Below the pieces are notes generated by a model. The model had not been told where the DNA came from. It did no database searches and worked only from the letters and a program-made list of their open reading frames with translations. Below, in pieces: positions 18,807 to 26,976 of a stretch of DNA of 55,811 bases. Within the stretch, counting starts at the first letter, position 1; each line of letters begins with the position of its first letter. The position numbers were made by a program, and so were the translations under genes. Source of the stretch: Nonomuraea zeae (GTDB lineage Bacteria; Actinomycetota; Actinomycetes; Streptosporangiales; Streptosporangiaceae); NCBI RefSeq assembly GCF_005889725.1, contig NZ_VCKX01000046.1, forward strand, positions 1 through 55,811, given 5' to 3'.

Positions 18807-19838
18807 ATGAGTGAGAACGCGGGCCGGATGCGCGCCGTCGCGTACCGGAAGAGTCTGCCGGTGGACGACCCCGGGAGCCTGGTGGACGTCGAGCTGCCCG
18901 TCCCGTCGCCGGGACCGCGCGACCTGCTCGTCCGGGTGGCGGCGGTCGCGGTGAACCCCGTGGACTACAAGGTGCGCCGCGGCACCGACCCCGGCGGCGA
19001 GCCCAAGGTGCTCGGCTGGGACGCGGCCGGCACGGTCGTCGCGATCGGCGACCAGGTGGAGCTGTTCGAGCCGGGAGACGAGGTGTACTACGCGGGCGCG
19101 CTCGACCGGCCCGGCGCCGACGCCGAGTACCACGTGGTGGACGAGCGCATCGTGGCCCGCAAGCCCGCCACGCTCTCCTTCACGGAGGCGGCCGCGCTGC
19201 CCCTGACCTCGCTCACCGCGTGGGAGGGCCTGTTCGAACGCCTGGGCCTGTGCGACGCGCCGATGGAGCGGACGGGCGCGCTGCTGGTGACGGCCGCCGC
19301 GGGCGGCGTCGGCTCGATGGTGGTCCAGCTCGCCACCGCCCTCACGGGGCTCACGGTGATCGGCACCGCCTCCCGCGCGGAGACCGTGGAGTTCGCCCGG
19401 CGCATGGGCGCCCACCAGGTCGTCGACCACCACCGGCCGCTGCCGGAGCAGGTGCCGGGCGGCGTGGACTACGTCTTCAGCACCGCGGGCACGGACCGGA
19501 ACCTGCCCGCGTACGCCGAGCTGCTCCACCCCTTCGGCCACATCGTCGCGATTGACGACTACGACACGCTGCCCGTCGGCGTGCTCAAGCCGAAGAGCAT
19601 CTCCTTCCACTGGGAGCTGATGTTCACCCGCTCCCTCTTCCAGACATCCGACCAAATCGCGCAGCACCGCATCCTCACCCAGGTGGCCCGGCTCGTGGAC
19701 AAGGGGATCCTGACCACCACGGCGGCCACCGACCTCGGCCCGATCAACGCCGCCCACCTGCGGGAAGCGCACCGGATCCTCGAATCGGGCAGCGCCATCG
19801 GCAAGATCACGCTGACCGGTTTCGACCGGGGCGCGTGA
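18807..19838 (+). CDS. Zinc-type alcohol dehydrogenase-like / quinone oxidoreductase, MDR superfamily
   Basis: This is a 343-residue medium-chain dehydrogenase/reductase. The N-terminal GroES-like domain contains NPVDYKVRRG and the glycine-rich GWDAAGTVVAIG. The Rossmann domain has VTAAAGGVGSMVVQLA, the nucleotide-binding motif of the quinone reductase branch. The Cys ligands for structural zinc are absent, so it is a zinc-independent NAD(P)H oxidoreductase of the ZADH/QOR type, and its substrate cannot be told from sequence. A ribosome binding site (GAGGGAGAG) precedes the ATG at 18807. It lies beyond the cchA hairpin with no iron box, so it is unlikely to belong to the siderophore pathway. 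A distant relative occurs at 39980-40936. Confidence 0.88.
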   Translation: MSENAGRMRAVAYRKSLPVDDPGSLVDVELPVPSPGPRDLLVRVAAVAVNPVDYKVRRGTDPGGEPKVLGWDAAGTVVAIGDQVELFEPGDEVYYAGALDRPGADAEYHVVDERIVARKPATLSFTEAAALPLTSLTAWEGLFERLGLCDAPMERTGALLVTAAAGGVGSMVVQLATALTGLTVIGTASRAETVEFARRMGAHQVVDHHRPLPEQVPGGVDYVFSTAGTDRNLPAYAELLHPFGHIVAIDDYDTLPVGVLKPKSISFHWELMFTRSLFQTSDQIAQHRILTQVARLVDKGILTTTAATDLGPINAAHLREAHRILESGSAIGKITLTGFDRGA

Positions 19839-20054
19839 CCCGGGCCCGGCTCCCCCGGCCTCCCGCCCGAAGCTGACATTCGGCACGGCATTGACGGGTC
19901 ACGTTCGCGAGGTTACGGTCAGGACCGCAATCGAGCACAAACGAACACGCACCCGTGGAGGTGGCGCTGTGCAGATTCCCGAGGAGGGCCCTTTAGCATC
20001 GCGGAGCCGGCCGCCCGTCAGACGGCGGCCCGCCCGCACGAGAGGCGGCGGCGC

Positions 20055-22532
20055 GTGAGGCGCGCCCTGCGCGGGGCGGTGACCGCGGCGGTCCTCGCGA
20101 CGCTGCTCGCGGCGCCGTTCGCGCCGGCGTCCGCGGCCGACCTGCGGATCGCCAACGGCGGATTCGACAGCGGGCTCACGGGCTGGAGCGGCTCCCACAG
20201 CCCGGGCGGCGTCGACGCCGCCGTCTGGGACGGGCGCACCACCGCGCGCGTCACCGACGCCGACCCGGCCGCCGCCTACGGCAGGGAGAGCATGCCGGGG
20301 CTGCCCGCCACGGCGGGCACCGCCTACACCCTGCACGCCGAGGTCTGGGCCGACAGCGGCACCGCGCATCTGTATCTCCGCTTCAGGGACAGCTCCGGCC
20401 GCCTGCTCACAGGCGGCGCGAACGCCTCGGCGACCGGCCGGCGATGGAGCCGCGTCACGGCCTCGGGAGTCGCGCCCACCGGCACGGCCACCGTCTCCGC
20501 CCTCATCTACTCGGGGGTGGCCGACGTGGGCACCGCCTACTGGGACGAGGTGCTGATCACGAAGAACGTGACCGACCTGGGCGTGCAGATCGAGAGCAGC
20601 GTGCCCAACGCCACCACGTTCGCGGGCGCGAGCGCGTACGCCGTCTACACCGGCACCGTCGACGCGAACCCGCAGCTCGCCGTGATCGACGTGGCCACCG
20701 AGCAGGTCACCAGGAAGATCACCATCCCCGACTCGGCGGCCACGCCCACCGTCGGCGGCTGGGCGGCGGCCACGGCCACCGACGGCAGCGTCTACCTCGG
20801 CACCTATCCCAACTCCAAGCTCTACCGGTACGTCCCGGGCCAGTCCACGATCACCGACCTCGGGCGGGCGGAAGGCGGCTACTCCTTCATCTGGGACCTG
20901 GAGCCGGGAGCGGGCGGGAAGGTGTACGGCGGCACCTACAACGACGGCCGCTACTTCAAGTACGACAACGGCGCCTTCACCACGATCGGGACCGTGCCCA
21001 TCGCGGCCGGCGCCCAGTACGTGCGCAGCCTCGCCCACGACCCCGCCGCCAACGCCACCTACCTCGGCACGGGCACGAACGCCGCGCTGACCAGGTACGA
21101 CAATGTCACGGGGCAGACGGACAGCCTGCTGCCGGCGGCCTACGCGCACAACTCCATGGTGGGCGGGCTCACCTGGACGGGCGGCAGGCTGTTCGCCAAG
21201 GTCGACGGCACGCTGCTCGTCCTGCGCGTCACCCGCGACGCCGACGGCTCGTACTCCGCCACCACCGACGCCGCGATCGAGGACGTGGACCTGCACCACT
21301 CGCCGGCCCGCGACGGCAAGGTGTGGCTCGTCAAGGACGGCCTGCTGCACTCCTACGACGTGGCCACCGCGTCCCTCCATGCGACCTCCGTCCGGCCCGG
21401 GCTCTCCGTCACCGGCTACACCTGGTCCGGCGGCACGCTGGTCGGCCTCGGCGCGGCCACGGACGGCACCAGGATCTTCAAGTACGACCCCGCGAGCGGC
21501 AGCTGGAGCAGCAGGGTCGTCACCGGCACCCCGGTCCTGCCGGCCGCGATCAACGCGCTCGGCACGGGGCCCGACGGCCGCGTCTACACCGGCGGCTACC
21601 TGACCGGCGGCACCGGCGTCTACGACCCGCTGCGGGGCGACGGCGACGACGGCCTGCCGGACACGCCGACCCGCACCGGGCTCAGCCAGACCGACAGCCT
21701 GCTGGCGCACGACGGCCTGCTCTACATCGGCGCCTACCCCTCGGCCAAGCTTTACAGCCACGACCCCGCGCGTCCCTGGCCCCCCACACTCAGGTACACC
21801 GCCGGCGAGGCGGGCAGCAGGGCCGACGACTGCGAGCCGGGCAAAGGCCCGCCGCCGCAGGACCGGCCGTACGCGCTGGCCGGCGGGCCGGACGGGACCG
21901 TCTACATGGGCACGGTGCCGAAGTACGGCAAGCGCAGCGGCGCCCTCACCGTGTGGAAGGAGGGCACGGCCGGGCGGACGCTCTGCGTGGTGCCGGACCA
22001 GTCCGTCGTCTCGCTGGCCTACGCGGGAGGCAAGGTGTTCGGCGGCACCTCCACGCGCGGCGCCCTGGGCGTGGACCCCGTCTACGCGCCCGGAGCCTCG
22101 GCCACGCTGTTCTCCTACGACCCGGCCACCGGCGCCGTGCGCCGGCATCCGCTCCCGTTGACGGCGCCCAAGGCCGTCACGGCACTCGCGGAGGTGGACG
22201 GCGAGCTCTGGGGCCTGGCCGGCGGCTCGCTGTTCACCCTCGATCCGGCCCGGCCGGAGGCGATCACGGCCACGCGGCTGTTCGCCGATCCCGACTACGC
22301 CGCCAGGTCCAGCCTGGCCTGGCGCGACGGGGTGCTGCTGAGCGTGGCCCAGGATCCCGGCCACGTGTACGGCACGGCCGGCGACCAGATCTTCAAGATC
22401 GACAAGTCGACCAGAGCAGTGACCGTGCTGCTGACGGCCCCCGGCGCGGAGGGCCTGACGGCCGACGGCTTCGGCCACCTCTACTACAAGATCAACGAGC
22501 GGCTGTACCGGCTCGCCACCCCCCTGCCATAA
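20055..22532 (+). CDS. Secreted CBM and beta-propeller protein
   Basis: This is an 825-residue exported protein. Residues 1-28 are a Sec signal peptide ending in ASA. Residues of about 29-175 form a carbohydrate-binding jelly-roll module of the CenC type, recognisable by NGGFDSGLTGWSG at its start and YWDEVLI at its end. The remaining 640 residues consist of repeated strands with motifs such as DGSVYLGTYPNSKLYRYVP, KVYGGTYNDGRYFKYD and DGRVYTGGYLTGG, which look like blades of one or two beta-propellers. The repeated G-[TG]-Y pattern recalls propeller-fold polysaccharide lyases and glycan-binding proteins, but no catalytic residues can be assigned. The start is a GTG at 20055 with GAGAGG upstream. 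It is followed by a secreted peptidase-like gene on the same strand. The function is unknown; extracellular glycan binding or degradation is likely. Confidence 0.82.
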   Translation: MRRALRGAVTAAVLATLLAAPFAPASAADLRIANGGFDSGLTGWSGSHSPGGVDAAVWDGRTTARVTDADPAAAYGRESMPGLPATAGTAYTLHAEVWADSGTAHLYLRFRDSSGRLLTGGANASATGRRWSRVTASGVAPTGTATVSALIYSGVADVGTAYWDEVLITKNVTDLGVQIESSVPNATTFAGASAYAVYTGTVDANPQLAVIDVATEQVTRKITIPDSAATPTVGGWAAATATDGSVYLGTYPNSKLYRYVPGQSTITDLGRAEGGYSFIWDLEPGAGGKVYGGTYNDGRYFKYDNGAFTTIGTVPIAAGAQYVRSLAHDPAANATYLGTGTNAALTRYDNVTGQTDSLLPAAYAHNSMVGGLTWTGGRLFAKVDGTLLVLRVTRDADGSYSATTDAAIEDVDLHHSPARDGKVWLVKDGLLHSYDVATASLHATSVRPGLSVTGYTWSGGTLVGLGAATDGTRIFKYDPASGSWSSRVVTGTPVLPAAINALGTGPDGRVYTGGYLTGGTGVYDPLRGDGDDGLPDTPTRTGLSQTDSLLAHDGLLYIGAYPSAKLYSHDPARPWPPTLRYTAGEAGSRADDCEPGKGPPPQDRPYALAGGPDGTVYMGTVPKYGKRSGALTVWKEGTAGRTLCVVPDQSVVSLAYAGGKVFGGTSTRGALGVDPVYAPGASATLFSYDPATGAVRRHPLPLTAPKAVTALAEVDGELWGLAGGSLFTLDPARPEAITATRLFADPDYAARSSLAWRDGVLLSVAQDPGHVYGTAGDQIFKIDKSTRAVTVLLTAPGAEGLTADGFGHLYYKINERLYRLATPLP

Positions 22533-22590
22533 GGAACCCGTTCCGGATTCCGGCCTGAACCGATATTCCTGCCCTCGACATACAAGGAAC

Positions 22591-23571
22591 ATGCCCGTGC
22601 GAAGAATGGTCAGAGCCTTACTCGCGATCCTGGCGGGAACGGCGCTCGCGATCGTCGCCGTCCCCGCGCTGCCCGCAATGGCGGGGATCTGGCACGAATA
22701 CCCGTCCGCGGCGAACCGGACGTGCAGCGACAGCCGCGTCTACAACGGCACCGCCTACCAGGTGTGCCTCGAGTTCAACTACGCCCGCACCCAGGTCCGC
22801 ACCGTCGCCTTCATCAACCCGGGCGCGTACACCAACTTCCAGGTCAACCTGCGGCTCTGGTTCGGCGGGAACGGCCCGGACATCACCGACTCGTGCCCGA
22901 CGATGACCACGAACGCCAGCCGGGCGTGCTACACCGCCTTCACCGACCTCCGGCGCCCCTACGTGGTCACCGAGGCCACGTTCGGCATCGCGGGGGCGTG
23001 GCAGCTCCCGGTCCGGGCCCTGGACATGAGACTCTCCGCCAAGCAGCAGGAGCGCGACAACTGGTGCGGCCCCGGCGCCGTGCAGACCACGCTCGCCACC
23101 ATCGGCATCTCGGCGCCGCCGCAGTCGGAGCTGGCCGGCAAGCTGCAGACCGAGGAGACGCTCTTCGGCGCCACCATGCCGGGCCGGATCCCCGGCGCCA
23201 TCAACTCCTACATCGCCGGCTCCGACTGGCAGTACAAGTGGGAGGAGATCTCGGTCTCCAACGGCCAGACGTATGAGGCGGGCATCAGCCGGATCGTCAC
23301 GTCCCTGTCGCGCGGCAGGCCGGTGATGGTCCTCGTGATCCCCGGCAAGCTGCCGTGGTGGAACGCCTCCACGCCCACCCTGCGCCACTATGTGACCATC
23401 CACGGCTACGGCGGCGTGGTCCACTCCGACGGCTCCGTCCATCCCACGACGTTCAAGGTCGCCGACCCGGCGGACGCCAGCGAGCACTCCATCGACGTGG
23501 ACAAGCTCCTGCTGGACAACGCCAACCTGGCGTGGAACGGGATCGACACCGTGGCCATCGTGCGGACCTGA
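22591..23571 (+). CDS. Secreted C39-like cysteine peptidase family protein
   Basis: This 326-residue exported protein has a signal peptide (about residues 1-31, ending in AMAG). The middle domain is lectin-like or unassigned and has five cysteines that could form disulfides. The C-terminal half (about residues 145-326) is a papain-fold C39-like peptidase domain with the active-site Cys at 159 in RDNWCGPGA, His at 266 in LRHYVTIHGYGG, and an Asp in FKVADPADA. All three catalytic elements are present, so it is probably active on an extracellular or cell-wall peptide. C39-like domains without an ABC transporter do not process bacteriocins. It follows the propeller gene by 58 bp and may be cotranscribed. 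The ATG at 22591 has AAGGA very close; an internal ATG at 22606 is possible. Confidence 0.85.
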   Translation: MPVRRMVRALLAILAGTALAIVAVPALPAMAGIWHEYPSAANRTCSDSRVYNGTAYQVCLEFNYARTQVRTVAFINPGAYTNFQVNLRLWFGGNGPDITDSCPTMTTNASRACYTAFTDLRRPYVVTEATFGIAGAWQLPVRALDMRLSAKQQERDNWCGPGAVQTTLATIGISAPPQSELAGKLQTEETLFGATMPGRIPGAINSYIAGSDWQYKWEEISVSNGQTYEAGISRIVTSLSRGRPVMVLVIPGKLPWWNASTPTLRHYVTIHGYGGVVHSDGSVHPTTFKVADPADASEHSIDVDKLLLDNANLAWNGIDTVAIVRT

Positions 23572-23575
23572 CCCC

Positions 23576-23609
23576 GGCCCGGCCGCTGCCGACCGGCGGC
23601 GGCCGGGCC
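23576..23609. terminator. Bidirectional terminator hairpin
   Basis: An 11-bp perfect stem (GGCCCGGCCGC, 12-nt loop, GCGGCCGGGCC) fills the 39-bp gap between the convergent peptidase-like and methyltransferase genes. It can serve both strands. Confidence 0.7.
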
Positions 23610-23610
23610 C

Positions 23611-24441
23611 CTAGCCGGCCTGGGGGACGCGGCCGACGCCGCCCAGGATGCCGCCCTTCTCCATCCCCGGAGGGATGAACGGGTCGTCATTGCGCCAGTC
23701 CTGCACCGGCACGAGGCCGGGTTCGAGCAGCTCCAGCCCGTCGAAGTACGTGCGCACCATGTCGCGCTCGCGCCAGTGCAGGGCGCCGGCGGTCGTCCGC
23801 CGGTAGACGTCCTCGGTCTTGGCCTTGCGGTCGAGGGTGCTCTGGCCTCTCTCGACGTACGCGTGCGAGATGATCAGGTGGCTCCCCGGCGCCAGCGGCT
23901 CGCGCAGCGCCCGGACGATGCCGGCCACCTCGTCGTCGTCGCCGAAGAAGTGGAACAGCGCGACCGCCAGGACGGCCACCGGCCGGCTGAAGTCGAGGTG
24001 GTGGGCGGCGGCGGCCAGGAGGCTCTTGGGGTCGTGCGCGTCGCCGTCGATGATCACCGTGTCGGGGTTGCTGGCCAGCAGCGCCCGGGCGTGAGTCAGC
24101 ACGATGGGGTCGTTGTCCGAGTAGACGACCTTGGCGTCGGGGATGATCCGGTGCGCGACCTGGTGCACGTTGTCCTGGGTGGGCAGGCCGGTGCCGATGT
24201 CGAGGAACTGCCGCACGCCGGCCCTGGCCACCGCCTCCACGGCGCGGACCAGGAAGCCGCGGTTGGCCCGGGCCACCTCCCGCACGTCCGCGCCGCCCCG
24301 GCTGCTCAGCTCCAGGACCTTCTCGGCGGCCTCGCGGTCGGCGGGGAAATTGTCCTTCCCGCCGAGGAAGTAGTCATACATCCGGGCGACGGTGGGGACG
24401 GTCGGATCGATCTTCCCCGGAGGCCGCTCACGCTCGATCAC
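23611..24441 (-). CDS. S-adenosylmethionine-dependent methyltransferase, former DUF574 family
   Basis: This is a 276-residue protein of the SAM-dependent methyltransferase family formerly called DUF574 (Methyltransf_19), abundant in Streptomyces and Streptosporangiales. The typical N-terminus PTVARMYDYFLGGKDNF is present. The SAM-binding motif I is QFLDIGTGLPTQDNVHQVA, followed by the acidic loop VVYSDNDPIVLTHARALL and a motif IV region ending AVALFHFFGDDD. The C-terminus contains the usual LVPVQDWRNDD. The physiological substrate of this family is not known. The start is a GTG at 24441 with GGAAAGG upstream. It stands alone between two hairpins. Confidence 0.93.
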   Translation of the reverse strand: MIERERPPGKIDPTVPTVARMYDYFLGGKDNFPADREAAEKVLELSSRGGADVREVARANRGFLVRAVEAVARAGVRQFLDIGTGLPTQDNVHQVAHRIIPDAKVVYSDNDPIVLTHARALLASNPDTVIIDGDAHDPKSLLAAAAHHLDFSRPVAVLAVALFHFFGDDDEVAGIVRALREPLAPGSHLIISHAYVERGQSTLDRKAKTEDVYRRTTAGALHWRERDMVRTYFDGLELLEPGLVPVQDWRNDDPFIPPGMEKGGILGGVGRVPQAG

Positions 24442-24565
24442 ACTTCACCTTTCCTCACTTATGCCCGCATCCTATGGGAATCAGGAGATCTGTGATCAGT
24501 ATCGGTCAGGTGCCCGGCATTCGATGCCTCGAGCGGCGTGGATGCCCGCCGTGGGTTCGGACAGC

Positions 24566-24603
24566 GGGCGTCAAGGTCGCCGAGCCCGGCGACCTTGACG
24601 CCC
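24566..24603 (-). terminator. Strong terminator of the GH71 gene
   Basis: A perfect 16-bp inverted repeat with a 6-nt loop (GAGCCC) lies four bases beyond the stop codon of the GH71 gene. The left arm is GGGCGTCAAGGTCGCC. It is the most stable simple hairpin in this part of the window and probably ends transcription of the glucanase before the methyltransferase gene promoter. Confidence 0.85.
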
Positions 24604-24607
24604 TGCC

Positions 24608-26566
24608 TCAGCGTTCGCTGGAGGCCGCGCGGTAGTGCAGGTCCTGCACGTACGGCGTCGTGGTGATCGCGTACGGCGAGACGACCTTCGCCATCGTGGC
24701 GGAGCCCCTGGTCACCGTGGCCGAAGCGGTCCCGGCCTTGAGCGGGAACGTCTTGGCGGACACCCCTGCCGGCGCGTCGTAGGTCTGCGTCGTGCCGCCG
24801 ATCGTGACGGACACCTTGCCCGCCGCCGTGAGCATGCTGAGCACCTCGACCGTGTCACGGGCCGCGGTACTGCCGCCGCGCAGCTTCATGAGCTTGGTCT
24901 GCGCGTACGTCGGCGTCGCCGCGACCGGCTGGATCCGGTGAGTGAGGTACGCCGTGTCGTTCGTGATCTTCGGGCAGCCCAGCTTGTAGCAGGTCAGGTA
25001 GTAGGCGTTGATGTCCAGGTAGGTCCAGCCCGCGTTCCTCGACGGCGCGAACTGGGTGTTCTCCGAGTAGTCGTTCCAGGTCGTGAGCTGGACCCAGTCG
25101 GCCTTGCCGTCGATCGCGCCCTTCCAGGAGGCCCGGAGGTTCTCGGTGTTGCCGGCCTCGTCGAAGATGCCCTGGTTGGGACGCTCGTCCTGGACGGACA
25201 CCGGCTGCATCCAGATCTTGTCCATGCTGTGGGCGCGGTCGATGTTGGTGCCCAGGCTGGCGTTGCCCGCAGGGTTGCGGTTGCCCCAGTTCGAGAAGCC
25301 GTAGCTGATCGAGGCGAAGGCGTCGCGGTACTTGTTGAAGTCGAGGAAGCACGGCACCAGGGCGACCTTGATCCCGTGCGTGGTCTCCATGGTCTTCATC
25401 CAGTCGGACCACCACGCGGCGGTCCGGCCTTCGGCCTTGAAGGGCGCGACGACCAGGCGGTTGTCGGCGAGCCGGTAGACCGACTTCGACGCGGCGAGCT
25501 TGGCCATGGCGGTGGCGAAGGTGGCGCTGTCGACCGAGGCCAGCCCGTTCGTGTCCGGCATGAGGACGATCTTGAAGCCGGGGTCGACGGCCTCGGCGGC
25601 CTTGATGAGGTTCTGCACCCGCGTCCAGTGCGCGCTGGTCACGGAGAGGATGTCGACGGTGAAGCCGTCCAGGCCCGCGGCGATGGCCTGCTTCACCTCG
25701 GTCTTGAAGTCCGCCAGCGCGTAGTCGCCGGTGATCGGGTCGCGGCCCAGCGGCCGGTCGCGGAGCAGGCCGCCGTACGCGGCGTGCTTGCCGCTCTCGC
25801 CTTCCGGCTTGAGGTAGTTCCTGGCGTAGTAGTCGTTCGCGGGCGCCTGGTTGTCCAGGGAGACCGGGTACGGGGTGAAGTAGTGCGCGAACACCTTCTT
25901 GCCCGCGGCCCGCAGGGCGGCGGTCCCCGCCAGAGTGAAGGGCAGCGGCCCGTCGGTCTGCTCTTCCCCGGTGCCCTCGGTGTAGGTGACCGTGAGCTTC
26001 GGACCGCGGTTCCCGGTCTCGCGCGAGGACATCAGGACGGTCGTGGTGGCGGACGTCCCGGTGAGGGCGAAGGCGTAGGTGCCGTCGCCCTTGACGGCCG
26101 AGGAGACGTCCAGCTTGGCCGTCGCGCCGGTCGTGAAGCCGGTGTGGGAGCCGACGGCGGTCTCACCGATCGTCGGCTTGGTGTTCCAGGTGGTGGCCGC
26201 CTCGCTCCAGGTGCCCGTCACCTCGCGGGCGGAGATGGTGGTGTCGGTCGTCCTGGCCGAGACGACGTCCAGCGTGACCTTGACATCCTCGGCGTCCTCC
26301 GGGATGCCGGTGACCTTGAAGCGGGTCAGGCCGATGCGCTGCCCCGCGGCGGCGCTGCCGCAGGTGGAGCCGCAGACGCTCACCCACGTCGCGGTGGCGA
26401 AGCTCTTGGCGGGCTCGGCCTGGCTGATGAACACGTCTTCCGCGGCGGCGAAGGTCACGCTGACCGGCGCGGCGGCGGCGGAGGCCTGCGCCGGGGCGAC
26501 GGCGACGGTTCCCAGCGTGGCTAACGTCGCCACCGCCGTCAGCAGCCTCCGATATGGGTTGATCAT
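24608..26566 (-). CDS. Secreted alpha-1,3-glucanase (GH71) with DNRLRE domain
   Basis: This is a 652-residue exported enzyme with a signal peptide (about residues 1-33). Residues of about 36-205 form a DNRLRE (CBM96-like) domain with the diagnostic pattern ATWVSVCGSTCG, LTRFKVTGIPEDAEDVKVTL, TWSEAATTWNTKP and LTVTYTEG. Residues of about 225-560 form the GH71 domain beginning KKVFAHYFTPYPVSLDN and including GLDGFTVDILS and GFKIVLMPDTNG. A C-terminal beta-sandwich follows. GH71 enzymes hydrolyse alpha-1,3-glucan (mutan), found in fungal cell walls. The ATG at 26566 is preceded by AGGGAG at good spacing; the longer frame that continues to 28774 belongs to the wrong frame of the permease gene. 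It is monocistronic, ending in a strong hairpin. Confidence 0.92.
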   Translation of the reverse strand: MINPYRRLLTAVATLATLGTVAVAPAQASAAAAPVSVTFAAAEDVFISQAEPAKSFATATWVSVCGSTCGSAAAGQRIGLTRFKVTGIPEDAEDVKVTLDVVSARTTDTTISAREVTGTWSEAATTWNTKPTIGETAVGSHTGFTTGATAKLDVSSAVKGDGTYAFALTGTSATTTVLMSSRETGNRGPKLTVTYTEGTGEEQTDGPLPFTLAGTAALRAAGKKVFAHYFTPYPVSLDNQAPANDYYARNYLKPEGESGKHAAYGGLLRDRPLGRDPITGDYALADFKTEVKQAIAAGLDGFTVDILSVTSAHWTRVQNLIKAAEAVDPGFKIVLMPDTNGLASVDSATFATAMAKLAASKSVYRLADNRLVVAPFKAEGRTAAWWSDWMKTMETTHGIKVALVPCFLDFNKYRDAFASISYGFSNWGNRNPAGNASLGTNIDRAHSMDKIWMQPVSVQDERPNQGIFDEAGNTENLRASWKGAIDGKADWVQLTTWNDYSENTQFAPSRNAGWTYLDINAYYLTCYKLGCPKITNDTAYLTHRIQPVAATPTYAQTKLMKLRGGSTAARDTVEVLSMLTAAGKVSVTIGGTTQTYDAPAGVSAKTFPLKAGTASATVTRGSATMAKVVSPYAITTTPYVQDLHYRAASSER

Positions 26567-26676
26567 GGAACTCCCTTGACTCTCCGTACGGCTCCGCCGA
26601 GGTGGAGCCGCTGTGCGTGACCAGGATGAAGCAAGATCAAGCCGCACTCCCGACTTTTCGCACAAAAACCTCATTT

Positions 26677-26686
26677 GGCACGTGCC
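26677..26686. promoter_or_regulatory. Palindrome, candidate operator of the GH71 gene
   Basis: GGCACGTGCC is a perfect 10-bp palindrome inside a locally AT-rich stretch about 110 bp upstream of the GH71 start codon. LacI-type regulators of glycoside hydrolase genes often use such sites, but no regulator gene is adjacent, so this is only a candidate. Confidence 0.35.
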
Positions 26687-26726
26687 TAAATCCGGGGCGG
26701 AGGCGGCGTCCACTCTCCGGTGGGCG

Positions 26727-26815
26727 CCGCCGAAGGAGGTGTTGGCGGCCAGCGCCAGCAGCACGACGGTGGCGAACCCGCACCAGGTAGAACAGCGGCC
26801 CGCCGCCCAGGGCCG
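26727..26815 (-). pseudogene. Fossil of an APC-type permease
   Basis: One minus-strand frame reads GFATVVLLALAANTSFGG, and the frame just upstream reads EAALGGGPLFYLV. Joined by a frameshift they resemble the segment LFYLVQ-FATVVLLALAANTSFGG found in a transmembrane helix of large APC/KUP-like permeases. No other part of such a gene is visible in the gap. The intact permease at 26977-28887 does not contain this segment, so the fossil comes from a different family member. Confidence 0.5.
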
Positions 26816-26976
26816 CCTCGGCCCGCTGCACCCGGCATATCCGGGGCTGACTGAAGGACGGCACGGCGTCGGCCGCCCATACGCGTTTCTGACGCGGACC
26901 TCCCGAATGACCACGCCATGACTACGGCGGGGCCTTTCGGCGAGGTCCGGGCGGCGGATGCCGGTTTCTCGACCCG

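Larger units (their letters stand above)
26567..26976. other. 410-bp intergenic region upstream of the GH71 gene
   Basis: This gap holds no complete gene. Next to the GH71 start is a 7-bp hairpin (26589-26610, CGGCTCC and GGAGCCG arms) that would lie in the mRNA leader. An AT-richer stretch at 26651-26690 contains the perfect palindrome GGCACGTGCC (26677-26686), flanked by TTT and TAAA, a candidate operator. Further upstream lies the permease fossil listed separately. Confidence 0.5.

Noticed and set aside
22591..23571. Bacteriocin processing by the C39-like peptidase
   Set aside because: The protein has a signal peptide and no ABC transporter domain, and no double-glycine precursor peptide was seen nearby.
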